From contig JAPPLF010000028.1 of NCBI GenBank assembly GCA_028874215.1, forward strand, positions 62,001 to 126,000: a stretch of 64,000 nt of DNA, in the 5' to 3' direction. The notes beneath the pieces are model-generated. The model saw only the letters and a list, made by a program, of their open reading frames with translations, was not told the DNA's origin and did not search any database. The DNA is from Acidobacteriota bacterium. GTDB lineage: Bacteria; Acidobacteriota; UBA6911; RPQK01; JAJDTT01. The position numbers and the translations under genes are program-made. Within the stretch, counting starts at the first letter, position 1; each line of letters starts with the position of its first letter. Below are positions 17,749 through 27,426 of the stretch, one piece after another.

Positions 17749-18917
17749 CCCCAGCTCCCATGAGCTTCCGGCAACTCCGTGAAGATCTGCCCCTGACTCG
17801 GCGGCTGGCCTACTTTCAGACCGGTTCCTACGGGCCGACTCCGGATTCGGTGCTCAAGGTGGTCGCCGAGACGATGGCCTTCCAGAGCCGTCACGGGTCG
17901 GCCTCACCGGAGGTGACTGGAATTCTGCTGGATCAGGAGCAGCGGGTCCGGCGACAACTGGCTGACTTTCTGGGCGTCCGGCCGGAGCATCTGGCCTGGA
18001 CCTCCAACACCAGCCAGGCCATGCAACGGGTTTTGCGGAGCGTGGATTGGCAGGCCGGGGACGAAATCCTCGTTTCCTCGGCCGAGCACGTCAGCACGCA
18101 GGACGCCTGCCGTGCGCTGGAGCGGCACCGTGGAGTGGTGGTCAGGACCTTCCCGGCGGAAGCAGGAGACGACGCACTCCTCAGCAGCCTGGAGGCGGCC
18201 CTGTCGGGCCGGGCGCGGATGGTCTGTCTCAGCCAGATTTCCACACTTGATGGCCGAAAGCTGCCCGCCCGGGAAGCAGCGGGTCTTGCCCGTACACGGG
18301 GAGTTCGGCTGATGCTGGACGGCGCCCAGGCTGTGGGGCAGTTCCCAGTGGAGATTCCGGCCCTGGGCTGCGACTACTACATCGCCTCAGGTCACAAATG
18401 GCTGCTGGGTCCCTTGGGTGTCGGGTTTCTCTGGGTGTCGCCGGACCGGCTCGCGGATTTTCGCCCCGATTACATCCCGGATGCCAGCACCTGGTTGAAG
18501 CCGGGAGACCCCCGGCCGCCGGTCACGGCCGCCTTGCGTTCCGAACTGGGGACCCACAACTACGCCCTCCGGATCGGCTTGGGCCGGGCGCTGGAAATCA
18601 TGGAGGCGTTGGGCCCCGCCCGGATCGAGCGGTACGTCCAAGAATTGGTCCAACTTCTTTTCGGGGAGTTGGAGAATCGCCCTGGAGTCCGGATCCTCAC
18701 TCCTACAAAGCCGGGTCGCGCCTCTGGTCTCGTCGCCTTGGAGTACGGAGAGCTGAGGGAAACGGGTTTACGGAGACTCGTCGAAGATCTGCTGGAGCGG
18801 AGGATCGTCGTCAAGTTTCAGCCGGAGAGGCCGGCGCTGCGAGTTTCCGTTGCCGCTTTCAACACTCGGGAAGAGATCCTTCGTCTCGTGGATGCTCTCG
18901 CAACGTTGATCGGCTGA
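17745..18917 (+). CDS. Aminotransferase class V-fold PLP enzyme
   Basis: A 390-residue PLP-dependent enzyme of the class V / isopenicillin N epimerase-cysteine desulfurase group. The N-terminal segment AYFQTGSYGPTP is characteristic. SSAEHVSTQ and MLDGAQAVGQFPV contact the cofactor, and the PLP lysine is in IASGHKWLLGP. There is no Cys loop like that of IscS/SufS, so desulfurase activity is doubtful; epimerase, aminotransferase or lyase is more likely. I chose the GTG at 17745 because AGGAG is nine bases upstream and the codon overlaps the previous stop as GTGA. The next gene converges one base away. Confidence 0.9.
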   Translation: MTPAPMSFRQLREDLPLTRRLAYFQTGSYGPTPDSVLKVVAETMAFQSRHGSASPEVTGILLDQEQRVRRQLADFLGVRPEHLAWTSNTSQAMQRVLRSVDWQAGDEILVSSAEHVSTQDACRALERHRGVVVRTFPAEAGDDALLSSLEAALSGRARMVCLSQISTLDGRKLPAREAAGLARTRGVRLMLDGAQAVGQFPVEIPALGCDYYIASGHKWLLGPLGVGFLWVSPDRLADFRPDYIPDASTWLKPGDPRPPVTAALRSELGTHNYALRIGLGRALEIMEALGPARIERYVQELVQLLFGELENRPGVRILTPTKPGRASGLVALEYGELRETGLRRLVEDLLERRIVVKFQPERPALRVSVAAFNTREEILRLVDALATLIG

Positions 18918-18918
18918 G

Positions 18919-19980
18919 TCAGACTCGAAGATTCTCCAGAATTCGGTCGGTAAACGACCGGGTCGTATGGCCGCCGCCCAGATCGGGGGTGCCGTGGCCT
19001 TGGGCAAATGTCACTTCCACGGCCTGTTCAACGGCAACGGCGGCCCGTTCCTCCCCCAGCCAGCGGAGCATGTTGGCTCCGCTCAGGATAGCCGCCGTGG
19101 GGTTGGCGATGCCTTGGCCGGTAATGTCGGGCGCGGAGCCGTGGACCGGTTCGAACATGGAGGGGAATCGCCGCTCGGGGTTGATGTTGGAGGAGGGCGC
19201 CTGACCCAGTCCACCCGCCAGGATCCCGGATAGATCGGTCAGGATGTCGCCGAACAGGTTGGAGGCCACCACCACGTCGAACCGCTCGGGCCACCGCACC
19301 ATATTCATGACCGCTGCGTCGATGTGGTATTTGGCCACTTCGATGTCCGGATACTCGGACTTGAGTTGTTCCAGGACCTCGTCCCAGAGCACGAAGCCGT
19401 AGCGCTGGGCGTTGGACTTGGTGATCATGGTCAGGTGGCTCCGCCGGGTGCCGGCCATCCGAAACCCGAAGCGGAGAATCCGCTCGATCCCCTTGCGCGT
19501 GTGCAGGGCGGTCTGGACCGCGAACTCATCGGGGGTGCCCACGCGGAAACGGCCTCCGTTGTCGACGTACTCACCCTCGGAGTTCTCCCGAATCACCACC
19601 AGGTCGATGTCCTGAGGCCCCTTCCCGGCGAGTGGCGTCCGAACCCCCGGAAAGAGCCGGGCGGGCCTCACGCAGGCGTACTGGTCGAAGCGCTGGCGGA
19701 TGCGGATCAGCGGAGCCAGGGTGACGTGGTCGGGAATCCGGGCCGGGTCTCCGATGGCTCCCAGGAAGATGGCGTCGCTGGGGGCCAACCGTTCCAGGTA
19801 GTCGTCCGGCACCACCGTGCCGTGCCGGTGGTAGTAGTCCGAGCCCCAGGGGACCCGGGTCACCTCCAAACGGAAGCCGCCGTCAACGTCCTGCACCGCT
19901 TCCAATACACGGAGCGTCTCAGCCGTGACCTCCTGGCCGATTCCATCTCCGGGGTAGGTGGTAATCCGATAACTTTGCAT
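18919..19980 (-). CDS. Tartrate/D-malate dehydrogenase-type decarboxylating dehydrogenase
   Basis: A 353-residue member of the isocitrate/isopropylmalate dehydrogenase superfamily. It has the N-terminal YPGDGIGQEVTAE, the substrate-binding arginines around FDQYACVRPARLFPG, NSEGEYVDNGG, AKYHIDAAVMNMV with the catalytic Lys, and the metal aspartates in SNLFGDILTDLSG. The sequence around YHIDA and NLFGDIL matches the tartrate/D-malate branch better than LeuB or Icd, so oxidative decarboxylation of D-malate or tartrate with NAD is the likely reaction. A leuB role cannot be fully excluded, but no leuCD genes are nearby. The gene is convergent with the aminotransferase. Confidence 0.85.
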   Translation of the reverse strand: MQSYRITTYPGDGIGQEVTAETLRVLEAVQDVDGGFRLEVTRVPWGSDYYHRHGTVVPDDYLERLAPSDAIFLGAIGDPARIPDHVTLAPLIRIRQRFDQYACVRPARLFPGVRTPLAGKGPQDIDLVVIRENSEGEYVDNGGRFRVGTPDEFAVQTALHTRKGIERILRFGFRMAGTRRSHLTMITKSNAQRYGFVLWDEVLEQLKSEYPDIEVAKYHIDAAVMNMVRWPERFDVVVASNLFGDILTDLSGILAGGLGQAPSSNINPERRFPSMFEPVHGSAPDITGQGIANPTAAILSGANMLRWLGEERAAVAVEQAVEVTFAQGHGTPDLGGGHTTRSFTDRILENLRV

Positions 19981-20046
19981 GGTGTTCTCCGTCGATGCCG
20001 AGCGGGGTCAGGTTAGCAGTCGGGGGAGAAAGTCGCCACGGACGTT

Positions 20047-20922
20047 TCACGAACGCCCCAGGCGCTGCTGGAGAAGGATCCCGCAGATGATGAGGACCAG
20101 GCCGGCCAGGGTGGAGGCGAGGATCGGTTCGCCGATCAGCACCCGTATGAAAACCAGGGAGAGGAACGGGGAAAGGAAGACCAGGTTGCTGACCCGCGCG
20201 GTGGTGCTGGCCAGTCCCAGCGCCTTCAGCCAGAGCAGAAAGGTCAGTCCCATTTCGAAGAGACCGGAATAGATACCGCCCAATAATCCCGGCCAATTGG
20301 GAAACCGGATCCCCTCAGCCAGCAGGACGGTGGCCAGGATGAAAAGGGAGCCGAACCCGAAACTCAAAAACAGCTTCAAAACCGGGTCGCGCCGGTCTCG
20401 CAGATTGAGGATCCAGAACAGGGCCCAGACCAGTGAGGAGCCCAGCGCCAGAGAGGAGCCCAGTGGGTGTGAGACGCTCAAGGCTCCCAGGTTCCCCCGC
20501 GTGGCGATCAGAATCACGCCGACGAAGCTGACCAGGATGGCGCCCACGCTTCTTGCGCCGATCCTCTGCCCCAACAGAGGCACCGAGAGGAGAACCAGGA
20601 CGACAGGCCAGGTGTAGTTCAGGGCCAGGGCTTCCTGGGCCGGGATCAACGAGTAGGCCTTGAACAGAACCAGGTAGTAGAGGTACGGATTCAGGGCGCC
20701 GAGGCCGGCGGAACGGAGGAGTTCGCGGCCGGTGAGCCGACGCAGGAGGGAGGCCTTTCCCTGGGCCGCCAGCACCAGAAACAGGGCCAGAAAGGCCGTC
20801 CAGGAGGAGATCAGGAGCAGATGGATGACGTCCACGTGCCTCAGGGTCAGCTTGAAGACGGAGGCGACGGTGGACCAGAGAAATACGGCGGACAGGGCGT
20901 AGAGCCACGCTCGGCCGGGCAT
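20047..20922 (-). CDS. EamA-family (DMT superfamily) transporter
   Basis: A 291-residue membrane protein with ten predicted helices in two EamA halves. The first half includes LYALSAVFLWSTVASVFKLTL and ALNYTWPVVLVLLSVPLLGQRIG, cited here by their cores WSTVASVFKL and YTWPVVLVLLSVPLLGQ. The second half begins near residue 150 with SSLVWALFWILNLRD. DMT exporters move amino acids, purines or other metabolites, and the substrate is not evident. It lies 66 bases downstream of the dehydrogenase in the opposite reading sense of transcription order, with no strong terminator between, and may be a separate unit. Confidence 0.9.
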   Translation of the reverse strand: MPGRAWLYALSAVFLWSTVASVFKLTLRHVDVIHLLLISSWTAFLALFLVLAAQGKASLLRRLTGRELLRSAGLGALNPYLYYLVLFKAYSLIPAQEALALNYTWPVVLVLLSVPLLGQRIGARSVGAILVSFVGVILIATRGNLGALSVSHPLGSSLALGSSLVWALFWILNLRDRRDPVLKLFLSFGFGSLFILATVLLAEGIRFPNWPGLLGGIYSGLFEMGLTFLLWLKALGLASTTARVSNLVFLSPFLSLVFIRVLIGEPILASTLAGLVLIICGILLQQRLGRS

Positions 20923-20960
20923 GGCCCGGATTGTCCCAGGATGCCGGAAAGGATGCTACC

Positions 20961-20978
20961 GGCGGCCTGTCAGCCGCC
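20961..20978 (-). terminator. Hairpin spanning the addA stop codon
   Basis: A perfect stem GGCGGC/GCCGCC with a six-base loop (TGACAG on the minus strand). The loop contains the addA TGA stop. No T-run follows. It may end or stabilise the addBA transcript; its stem resembles those of the dispersed REP-like hairpins. Confidence 0.4.
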
Positions 20979-23900
20979 CCGTGCAATTCTGTCGACGCGG
21001 CCGGAACTCATGAAGACGATCAGGCCGGTCCGGGCTTCGGTCGATCGGAGGTAGTCGCGAATCTGCCGGTGATACATGGCGACCTGTTTCACGGCAGGTT
21101 TCACGTCGCTCTTCCAGTCCACCACCACGTCGATGCGCCCCTTCCCGTCAATGGCGACGGCGTCGGCAATGCCGGCCGTGAGAGATACCGCCGAACCCTC
21201 GACGGCGCTGGCGTAGACCGGAAACTCGGGAACCAGCCGCGGCCGGAGGGCAGCGACTTGGGGAAGTCGCAGGGTCCGCATCACTGTGGCCGCCATCTCG
21301 GCACTGGACGGCCCCGCCGCCGCATCTTCTTCGTCGTCAAGGCCCAATTGACCAATCAGGTCGGCGGCTCGCGCCCGCACGGCGGCCTCATCCGAATGGA
21401 TTTCTCCGGTCAGGAGTTCCTCCATCAGTTTGTGCAGGATCAGTCCGCGGGTCCATCCTCCTTGGACCGGCGTCTCTTGGGCCACGCCTGGAACAGCTTT
21501 CAATGTCGCCTCAATACCGGCAGATACGGCTTCCTCTTCTTCCTCCGGTTCCACGGGCGCCTCGTGACGAGACGGTCGATCCCATGATATTTGCCGCCGG
21601 TTCGCATGGATCTCGGCAGCCTCCCGTTTCCAGGTGGCAAGATCCTGAGCATTGGGACTGGAGCCGGCTCCAGGTCCCGGCGCTCCTCGGAACCCTCCGC
21701 CGGCTGAAATCGAAGGAAGGGAATCGAGATCGATGTCGATCAGGCTGAGCCAATCGTTGGGAATCCTTGCGTTCTGCCTGGGGAGCAGCAGCAGGTCCCG
21801 GGCGCGGGTCAGCGCCACGTACCAGAGACGGACCCGTTCCGCGTTCAGCTCGAGTTCTTCGTCCGAGCGGACTTCCGAGTATTCGGGGCTCGAAAAGAGG
21901 CGACTCTTGATGTGGATGCTGTCGTCCCGGCGCCCGTAGAGGAATCCGGTCACCCGCCGCGGTGTGGTCGTCGAGTTGATGGGAATCACGATGGGCCACT
22001 CGAGCCCCTTGGCCGAATGCATGGTGATGATCGACACTGCGTCGGCCGCGGCGTCGGGACGGCCCTCGGCTTGCGCGTCCTGGTCGTTCCAGCGCTGCCA
22101 GAGGGCGCGGGCGAAGTCGCCGATTCCGCGCCCCGCGTAGGCTCGCGCCATTTCCAGGACCAGCTCCACGTTGGCAAGTGCCCGCTCGGCTCCCCGCGGA
22201 TGGCGCGCCTTAAGAATGGAATTCACGTGCAGCTCTTCGACCGCTTCCACCAGGAGATGGTACGGGGTCAGCCGCCGGGCCTTTCGCGCCAGGTTCTGCA
22301 ACACCTCCAGGGTCCTCCGGAGCACGGGGTTGCCGATGGAGTCCAGGTCGGTCCAGAGAGAGAGGCGCACGGCGCCCTTCGTCTCGGGACCGTGGCCGGA
22401 GTCGCCGCGTTCGGATCGGACATGGAGCGCCTCGATCTCGTCGGCGATCTCTTCTTCGGTGAGCCCCACCAGGGGGCCTCGAATCAGAGCCCCCAGCGCC
22501 AGCGTGTCACGTGCATCGGCGATGACTCGCGCGATGGCGATGAGGTCCTGGACCTCCTGCCGGCGATAGAAGCCCTTTCCGGCCTGAGTGGCGATGGGAA
22601 GCTCCAGATCCTCGAAGGCCTGCTCATAGATCCAGAGACTGGTGCCGGTGGGGGCGAGGAGAGCGATGTCTCCGGCCCTCGCCGGCCTGTGCGATTCCCC
22701 CTGCTTGCCGCCAACCGGATAGGCTCCGATGAGGTCTGCGACGACGGCAGCCACGGCTTGGGCCTCTTTCCGGCGGACACGATGGACGCTCGGTTTCCCC
22801 CGGGCGTTTCTGTCCGACGCATCCAGCTCGATGTCGAAGGCGGCGACGCAGGGTCTGCCATCGCCTGGACGTATCGCCTTGAGAAGTGTGAATCCAGGCT
22901 GGCCCCGGGACTTGTCCAGGAGCCGCTCGAAATGCCGATTGACGTATTCCAGGATCGGCCTCCGGGTGCGGAAATTGGCGGTGATGTCCAGGATGGCGGA
23001 CGGGTCGTGTTGCTCAAGAGCCTTTTTTGCCAGCAAGTAGGTGTTGACGTCCGCGCCACGGAACCGGTAAATGGCCTGTTTCGGATCTGCCACGACAAAC
23101 AGCGCGCCCGGACGAATGCCCCGGTCGTGCCAGGGCGAAGCGGGGTCTCCCTCGCCGGCGAGCCTCCAGATGATCTCGGACTGCAGGGGATCGGTATCCT
23201 GAAACTCGTCCACCAGGATGCGGGGATAGCGGCGCGCCAGCGCCTTCCGCACGGATTCGTTGTTTTTCAGGAGATCCCGCGCCTGGTACAGGAGGTCGTC
23301 GAAATCAAGAAGAGCGGCGTTTCGCTTGTAGTCCCCGTAGAGCTCGCGGAAGCGGTCGAACTCCGCCACGAAAAGCGCCGACGCCAGGGCGTCGAGCTGA
23401 GTCCGAAACATCGCATAGGCCATGGAGCAAGTGTCGTAGTAAGTTTGCCCGGCCGCACTGAGTTGCTCCCCCAACGCGACGCTTCCGCCGATGGCCGCAG
23501 CCGCGTTCCTCCATTTGGTCTTGCGGCGCCACTGCTTGAACTCTCCTGTCCCCCGCTTGCAGGCGGAGGGGGGCTGATGACCCAGAAGCGCCGCCAGGGG
23601 TCGGCCGGTCAGGCGCTGCCTGCCCGCCTCGTCCACGAGATCGGCGACCCGCAGGAGATCCTGGATCATTTCCCCGGTGTCCGGCTCCTCTACGCCGCAG
23701 TTTCGGTACCAGGCGGCAAGCTCGCCGGTGGATTCCACGAGCCGTTCAAAGACCGTCGAATCGACCTCGGCCGGGGCGGCTTCCGCGGTGCGGTGTTCCT
23801 TCAGGAACCGGGCCGTCCGCCTGACGAGCCTCAGCGTTTCGTCGGGCGCCGCCAGCACCAGGGCGGCCAGGAAATCCCCTTCCCCGCCAGCGTCCCCGAT

Positions 23901-24473
23901 GGGAGGAATGCGCCCCAGGCCATCGGCGCCCCGGTCCCTTCCCAACCGAGCCGAGAGCCAGGCGTCCAACAGGTCCTGGTAGGCGAGTTCCGCCGCCGCC
24001 GGATCGATGACGGCGGCGCCCGGGTCCAGGCCGGTCTCCACCGAATAGGGCCGGATCAGTTGTTGGCAGAAGCCGTGGATGGTGGTGCAGGTGATTTCGT
24101 CCAGCGTCTCGCTTCCCCGGCTCAGATGGTCCCTCTGAGCCTCGGTCAGGCCGGATGGCAATGCTGCGGCCAACTCGATGGGAACTGCGCCGGACAAGAG
24201 ATCCCGCACCAGGGTCTCGATCCGCTCCAACAGTTCGGCCGCAGCCGCCTCCGTGAAGGTGATGGCGACGATGTCCTTGGGATCAGCCCCCGCTCCGATG
24301 AGCAATGCCACCCGTCCGGCCATGAGCGCAGTTTTGCCGCTGCCGGCGCCGGCCTCCACCAGAAGCGTGCGCTCATGGTCAGTCAGGGCCGTAATGCGGG
24401 CCGTCGAATCGGGAAGGGGAGTGACGGATCCGTCAACTGTCATGTCGAAATCCGGGGGTGTTCCACTTGACAC
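20970..24473 (-). CDS. addA: AddA-like UvrD-family helicase-nuclease
   Basis: A 1167-residue superfamily 1A helicase fused to a RecB-type nuclease, the expected architecture of AddA. Walker A is EAGAGSGKT at residues 40-48. Motif II is LVDEFQDTDPLQSE, motif III VVADPKQAIYRFRGAD, motif V TMHSAKGLEWPIVI and motif VI LWYVALTRARDLLLL. The C-terminal nuclease core is RIDVVVDWKSD, with the D and D-x-K pattern intact. AddAB processes DNA double-strand ends for recombination. The GTG start at 24473 lies 21 bases after the addB stop; an ATG ten codons later is an alternative. The gene is in an addB-addA operon. Confidence 0.9.
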   Translation of the reverse strand: MSSGTPPDFDMTVDGSVTPLPDSTARITALTDHERTLLVEAGAGSGKTALMAGRVALLIGAGADPKDIVAITFTEAAAAELLERIETLVRDLLSGAVPIELAAALPSGLTEAQRDHLSRGSETLDEITCTTIHGFCQQLIRPYSVETGLDPGAAVIDPAAAELAYQDLLDAWLSARLGRDRGADGLGRIPPIGDAGGEGDFLAALVLAAPDETLRLVRRTARFLKEHRTAEAAPAEVDSTVFERLVESTGELAAWYRNCGVEEPDTGEMIQDLLRVADLVDEAGRQRLTGRPLAALLGHQPPSACKRGTGEFKQWRRKTKWRNAAAAIGGSVALGEQLSAAGQTYYDTCSMAYAMFRTQLDALASALFVAEFDRFRELYGDYKRNAALLDFDDLLYQARDLLKNNESVRKALARRYPRILVDEFQDTDPLQSEIIWRLAGEGDPASPWHDRGIRPGALFVVADPKQAIYRFRGADVNTYLLAKKALEQHDPSAILDITANFRTRRPILEYVNRHFERLLDKSRGQPGFTLLKAIRPGDGRPCVAAFDIELDASDRNARGKPSVHRVRRKEAQAVAAVVADLIGAYPVGGKQGESHRPARAGDIALLAPTGTSLWIYEQAFEDLELPIATQAGKGFYRRQEVQDLIAIARVIADARDTLALGALIRGPLVGLTEEEIADEIEALHVRSERGDSGHGPETKGAVRLSLWTDLDSIGNPVLRRTLEVLQNLARKARRLTPYHLLVEAVEELHVNSILKARHPRGAERALANVELVLEMARAYAGRGIGDFARALWQRWNDQDAQAEGRPDAAADAVSIITMHSAKGLEWPIVIPINSTTTPRRVTGFLYGRRDDSIHIKSRLFSSPEYSEVRSDEELELNAERVRLWYVALTRARDLLLLPRQNARIPNDWLSLIDIDLDSLPSISAGGGFRGAPGPGAGSSPNAQDLATWKREAAEIHANRRQISWDRPSRHEAPVEPEEEEEAVSAGIEATLKAVPGVAQETPVQGGWTRGLILHKLMEELLTGEIHSDEAAVRARAADLIGQLGLDDEEDAAAGPSSAEMAATVMRTLRLPQVAALRPRLVPEFPVYASAVEGSAVSLTAGIADAVAIDGKGRIDVVVDWKSDVKPAVKQVAMYHRQIRDYLRSTEARTGLIVFMSSGRVDRIARGG

Positions 24474-24494
24474 CTGTTGGAGACGTGCAACCGG

Positions 24495-27227
24495 TCATGG
24501 CTCCTCCCAAAGGGGGGCGATGCCGGCGAGAGCCCGGTCGGCCATTGGTCGCTTGACCTCCAGATAGCTTTCCCTGGAGCCGCCCGGCAGTGCAAAGGCC
24601 AAGCCGTACCACGTCTCTCTTGCGTCCGGACCGGGAACCGCGTTCCCCTGGGCGAACGATACCGACGCCGCTACCAGGTAGTCCGCCAGTCTTTCCAGAG
24701 TCTCGCCGGGGTCATCCAGGGGACAAAGGGATCCACCGGCTCTCGGATAGAGGAGGCGCGTGTCCACTTGGGGCGTGGGGGAGATCAGCCTCCCGACCGC
24801 AAACGCGTAGAGGCACCGCTGAAGCTCCGAGCCACCCCTGATCTGGGGCGGCCGGCGGCTCGGCTTTCCCGACTTGTAGTCGGTGACCCGGGCCCGGTTT
24901 CGATCCCCGGTAAGATCGAGGCGGTCGATGAATCCGCTGATGCGGATTTTCGTGCGAGGGATTTGCACGTCGGAACCGGGATCCCACGGCATGCGGGAGC
25001 GGACCTCTTCGTCGAGGTCCTCCAATCGGGGGCCACCGCCGAACGGGACCTCGACCCAGCTCCGCTGCCCGGGCAAAGGCTCTTCGTCCACCGTCAACGC
25101 GTCCCGGGCCATCGCTTCCGCCTCCTTGCACTTGCGGACCCACACGACGGGGGGCGGCACCGGCCGCGAGTCGTCCCACCGGGCCCTCACGTGATCTGCC
25201 GCCCGTTCAGCGACCTGTTCAATTTTTTCAGCGGAAGCGGCGGCGAAACCGCCGGCCCGAGCCTCCTCCAGGAGAGCGACCGTTTCCTGCAGAATGTCGT
25301 GCAGCAGGCTGCCGAAGGCCAGCGCATCGAGAGTCAGCGGCTCGTCCGTTTCTTCGGGAGCCCTCCATCCGAATCCGTAGGTCCAGAGGTATCCCAGGGG
25401 ATCTCGCAGCAGCTTGACCAGAGAACTGGCGGATTGGCATCGGTCGAGGGCGCGAACCAGCAGGGGATGACCGCTCCTGACCAGCCCGTCGTGAGCGGTC
25501 AATCGGTGTCGATGCCAATCGCGCCAAGTCTCGCGCGCCGAAATCGCGTTCGGGAGACGGCGGAATTCGGCGGGCCGGGCCATCAAGCGGTCGCTGGCGC
25601 TGGCGGCATGCTCCGGCTCCCGGCTCTGGGCCAGATGGGTTTCGCCGAGATGATGAGGGTAGAGTGGAGAAATGCCGTTGAGCCGCCCTTCGCTGTCGCG
25701 CCGGGCCCGGGAACAGACGACTTCAGCCCCCGCCGTTCTCCAGATGGTCTCGAAATCGCGCCGGTCCGCTTCGTGAACGGGCAGGGGATCGAGACGATCC
25801 GCCGGGATGACGTGATTCGGCAGGAGAGAATCTTCGCTCGCGCGGCGCGGCCAGGAACGGGAGGTCAGGCCCAGGAGCCGGCAGAAAGGCCGAGGAGCCG
25901 CGGCGATGGCGGATGCCGGCCCCCAGATCATGGAGGCGCCCGGCTCGAGTCCGTCGTCGACGCGCAGTCCGGTCAGGGTGATGTCGAGTGCTGCGGCCGG
26001 TCCTTCCAGCAACGCCTTGCGCCAGATCCGGAGCGCTCTCCCGGCCAGCAGCCGTTCGCCGATGGCCTCCGCTTCCTTCCGGCCCCGGGCCAGGGTTCCA
26101 ATGATCTCCTCCAGTAGCGGCCGGCAGTCGCCGGCGGGAGAGTCGGGGCCGCCCATATGGGCGATCGCCCGGCGCCAGCGTGCAGCGTCCAGCAATGGGG
26201 CTCCGTCGGGCAAGGCCTGCCACCAATTACCGGGCAGGGTATTGAATCGTTGGTTTTGAGTCCGGAGGAGCGCTGCCAGACGGACGACCCGGGCGCGTGA
26301 GAATCCGCGCAGCAGGATCTCCGCGAGGGCTGCGGCAAGCTGCCCTTCGGCCGTCGAAAGCACGGTGCGGCCGTGAATGAAGTGGAGGGGCAGATTGCAT
26401 GCTTCCCCCAGTGCCAGCAGATGGTCGTCCCAGTTCTCCGGCGAAGTCGCGATGATGGCGATCTGCTGGGGCAACACGCCCCGGGCAAGGTGTTTCCGGG
26501 CCCAGCGCAGAGTTTCCAGCACCTCGTGGCGTGGGCTGGCACAGGAGAGAGCCCGGACCGTGGGGCTCGCCTGCGGAGCAGTCTCGACTTCGATCCCCGA
26601 GTCGTGGAGCCAATCCGGGGTCTCTCTCGCTTCCGCAACCCAGACCACATCGGTTTCCCGGCCCATGAGCGACAGAAGACGGCGCCACACCGGAGACATC
26701 TCCGTGCGGCCGTGAATCTCGATTCGTCCGAAAATTGAACGCGCATGAACGGCGCGCCGCGCCGCGGCGGCCGCCAGGTCACGGGGCCGGAGTTGATTGG
26801 CGGGCAGCCTGGAGAGCACTTCGCGCTCGAGTCGAGCCAGCGAGTCGAGGCGGGTTCCGGCCGTTTCGCTGGTCGCTGCCGCAGCTTCCTCGTCCAGTTT
26901 CAGACCTGCGCGCCAGGCCTTGGACAGACTCGCCGCGGCGGCACGTTGAAAACCAGGCAGAGTCTTGATGCTGTCCAGCTCACCCAGCGGTTCGGAGACG
27001 GATTCAGCGACCGCGGCCTTGAGAGCATCCGGATCGATGGGCCGAAGGAAGCCCCCGGCCAAACGGGCGGCAAGCTGCTCCATGGTCAGGAGGCCCAGAC
27101 CCTGTTCGCCCGCCAGAGCAGCCTCGGTCCGATGGCTTCGCCATCCGTAACGACTGTGAATCACCCGCGTCTTGCGGAATGTGTTTTTCGATTCCCGGTC
27201 CAACGTTTCCGTCTGCCTTTCCCGCAA
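24495..27227 (-). CDS. addB: AddB-like nuclease subunit, reduced form
   Basis: A 910-residue partner of AddA. The C-terminal PD-(D/E)XK nuclease is clear: a region starting near residue 640, IRISGFIDRLDL, and ARVTDYKSGKPSRRPP, where D and D-x-K are catalytic. Unlike Bacillus AddB, no N-terminal GxxGxGKT is visible. The four cysteines that hold the Fe-S cluster are also absent: the first position reads LLRDPLGYLW and the C-terminal cluster region reads GPDARETWYGLAF. It is therefore closer to iron-sulfur-free AddB types. The furthest start is a TTG; a TTG at 27203 or a GTG at 27164 could be the true start. Confidence 0.75.
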   Translation of the reverse strand: MRERQTETLDRESKNTFRKTRVIHSRYGWRSHRTEAALAGEQGLGLLTMEQLAARLAGGFLRPIDPDALKAAVAESVSEPLGELDSIKTLPGFQRAAAASLSKAWRAGLKLDEEAAAATSETAGTRLDSLARLEREVLSRLPANQLRPRDLAAAAARRAVHARSIFGRIEIHGRTEMSPVWRRLLSLMGRETDVVWVAEARETPDWLHDSGIEVETAPQASPTVRALSCASPRHEVLETLRWARKHLARGVLPQQIAIIATSPENWDDHLLALGEACNLPLHFIHGRTVLSTAEGQLAAALAEILLRGFSRARVVRLAALLRTQNQRFNTLPGNWWQALPDGAPLLDAARWRRAIAHMGGPDSPAGDCRPLLEEIIGTLARGRKEAEAIGERLLAGRALRIWRKALLEGPAAALDITLTGLRVDDGLEPGASMIWGPASAIAAAPRPFCRLLGLTSRSWPRRASEDSLLPNHVIPADRLDPLPVHEADRRDFETIWRTAGAEVVCSRARRDSEGRLNGISPLYPHHLGETHLAQSREPEHAASASDRLMARPAEFRRLPNAISARETWRDWHRHRLTAHDGLVRSGHPLLVRALDRCQSASSLVKLLRDPLGYLWTYGFGWRAPEETDEPLTLDALAFGSLLHDILQETVALLEEARAGGFAAASAEKIEQVAERAADHVRARWDDSRPVPPPVVWVRKCKEAEAMARDALTVDEEPLPGQRSWVEVPFGGGPRLEDLDEEVRSRMPWDPGSDVQIPRTKIRISGFIDRLDLTGDRNRARVTDYKSGKPSRRPPQIRGGSELQRCLYAFAVGRLISPTPQVDTRLLYPRAGGSLCPLDDPGETLERLADYLVAASVSFAQGNAVPGPDARETWYGLAFALPGGSRESYLEVKRPMADRALAGIAPLWEEP

Positions 27228-27336
27228 GAAGCGTGAAACGGGCCGACAACCCGTGGTCCGATTCTACGTGAATCCAAGTCCCGCGACGCGTAAACTACTC
27301 TCGTCTCAGTACTCTTTCCTGATTCTTGAACGGGAC

Positions 27337-27345
27337 TGCTAGAAT
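27337..27345 (+). promoter_or_regulatory. Extended -10 promoter element for the ankyrin gene
   Basis: TGCTAGAAT fits the TGN-TANNAT extended -10 pattern and lies about 80 bases upstream of the ankyrin start. No convincing -35 box. The surrounding 27228-27426 spacer is otherwise featureless. Confidence 0.45.
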
Positions 27346-27426
27346 CGCCGTCAAATGGTTGTCGGCGGGACGCGTGTCCCAAGGCCGGCCCGAGACGATG
27401 TCCGGGACTGAACTCAAACCGGAAGC

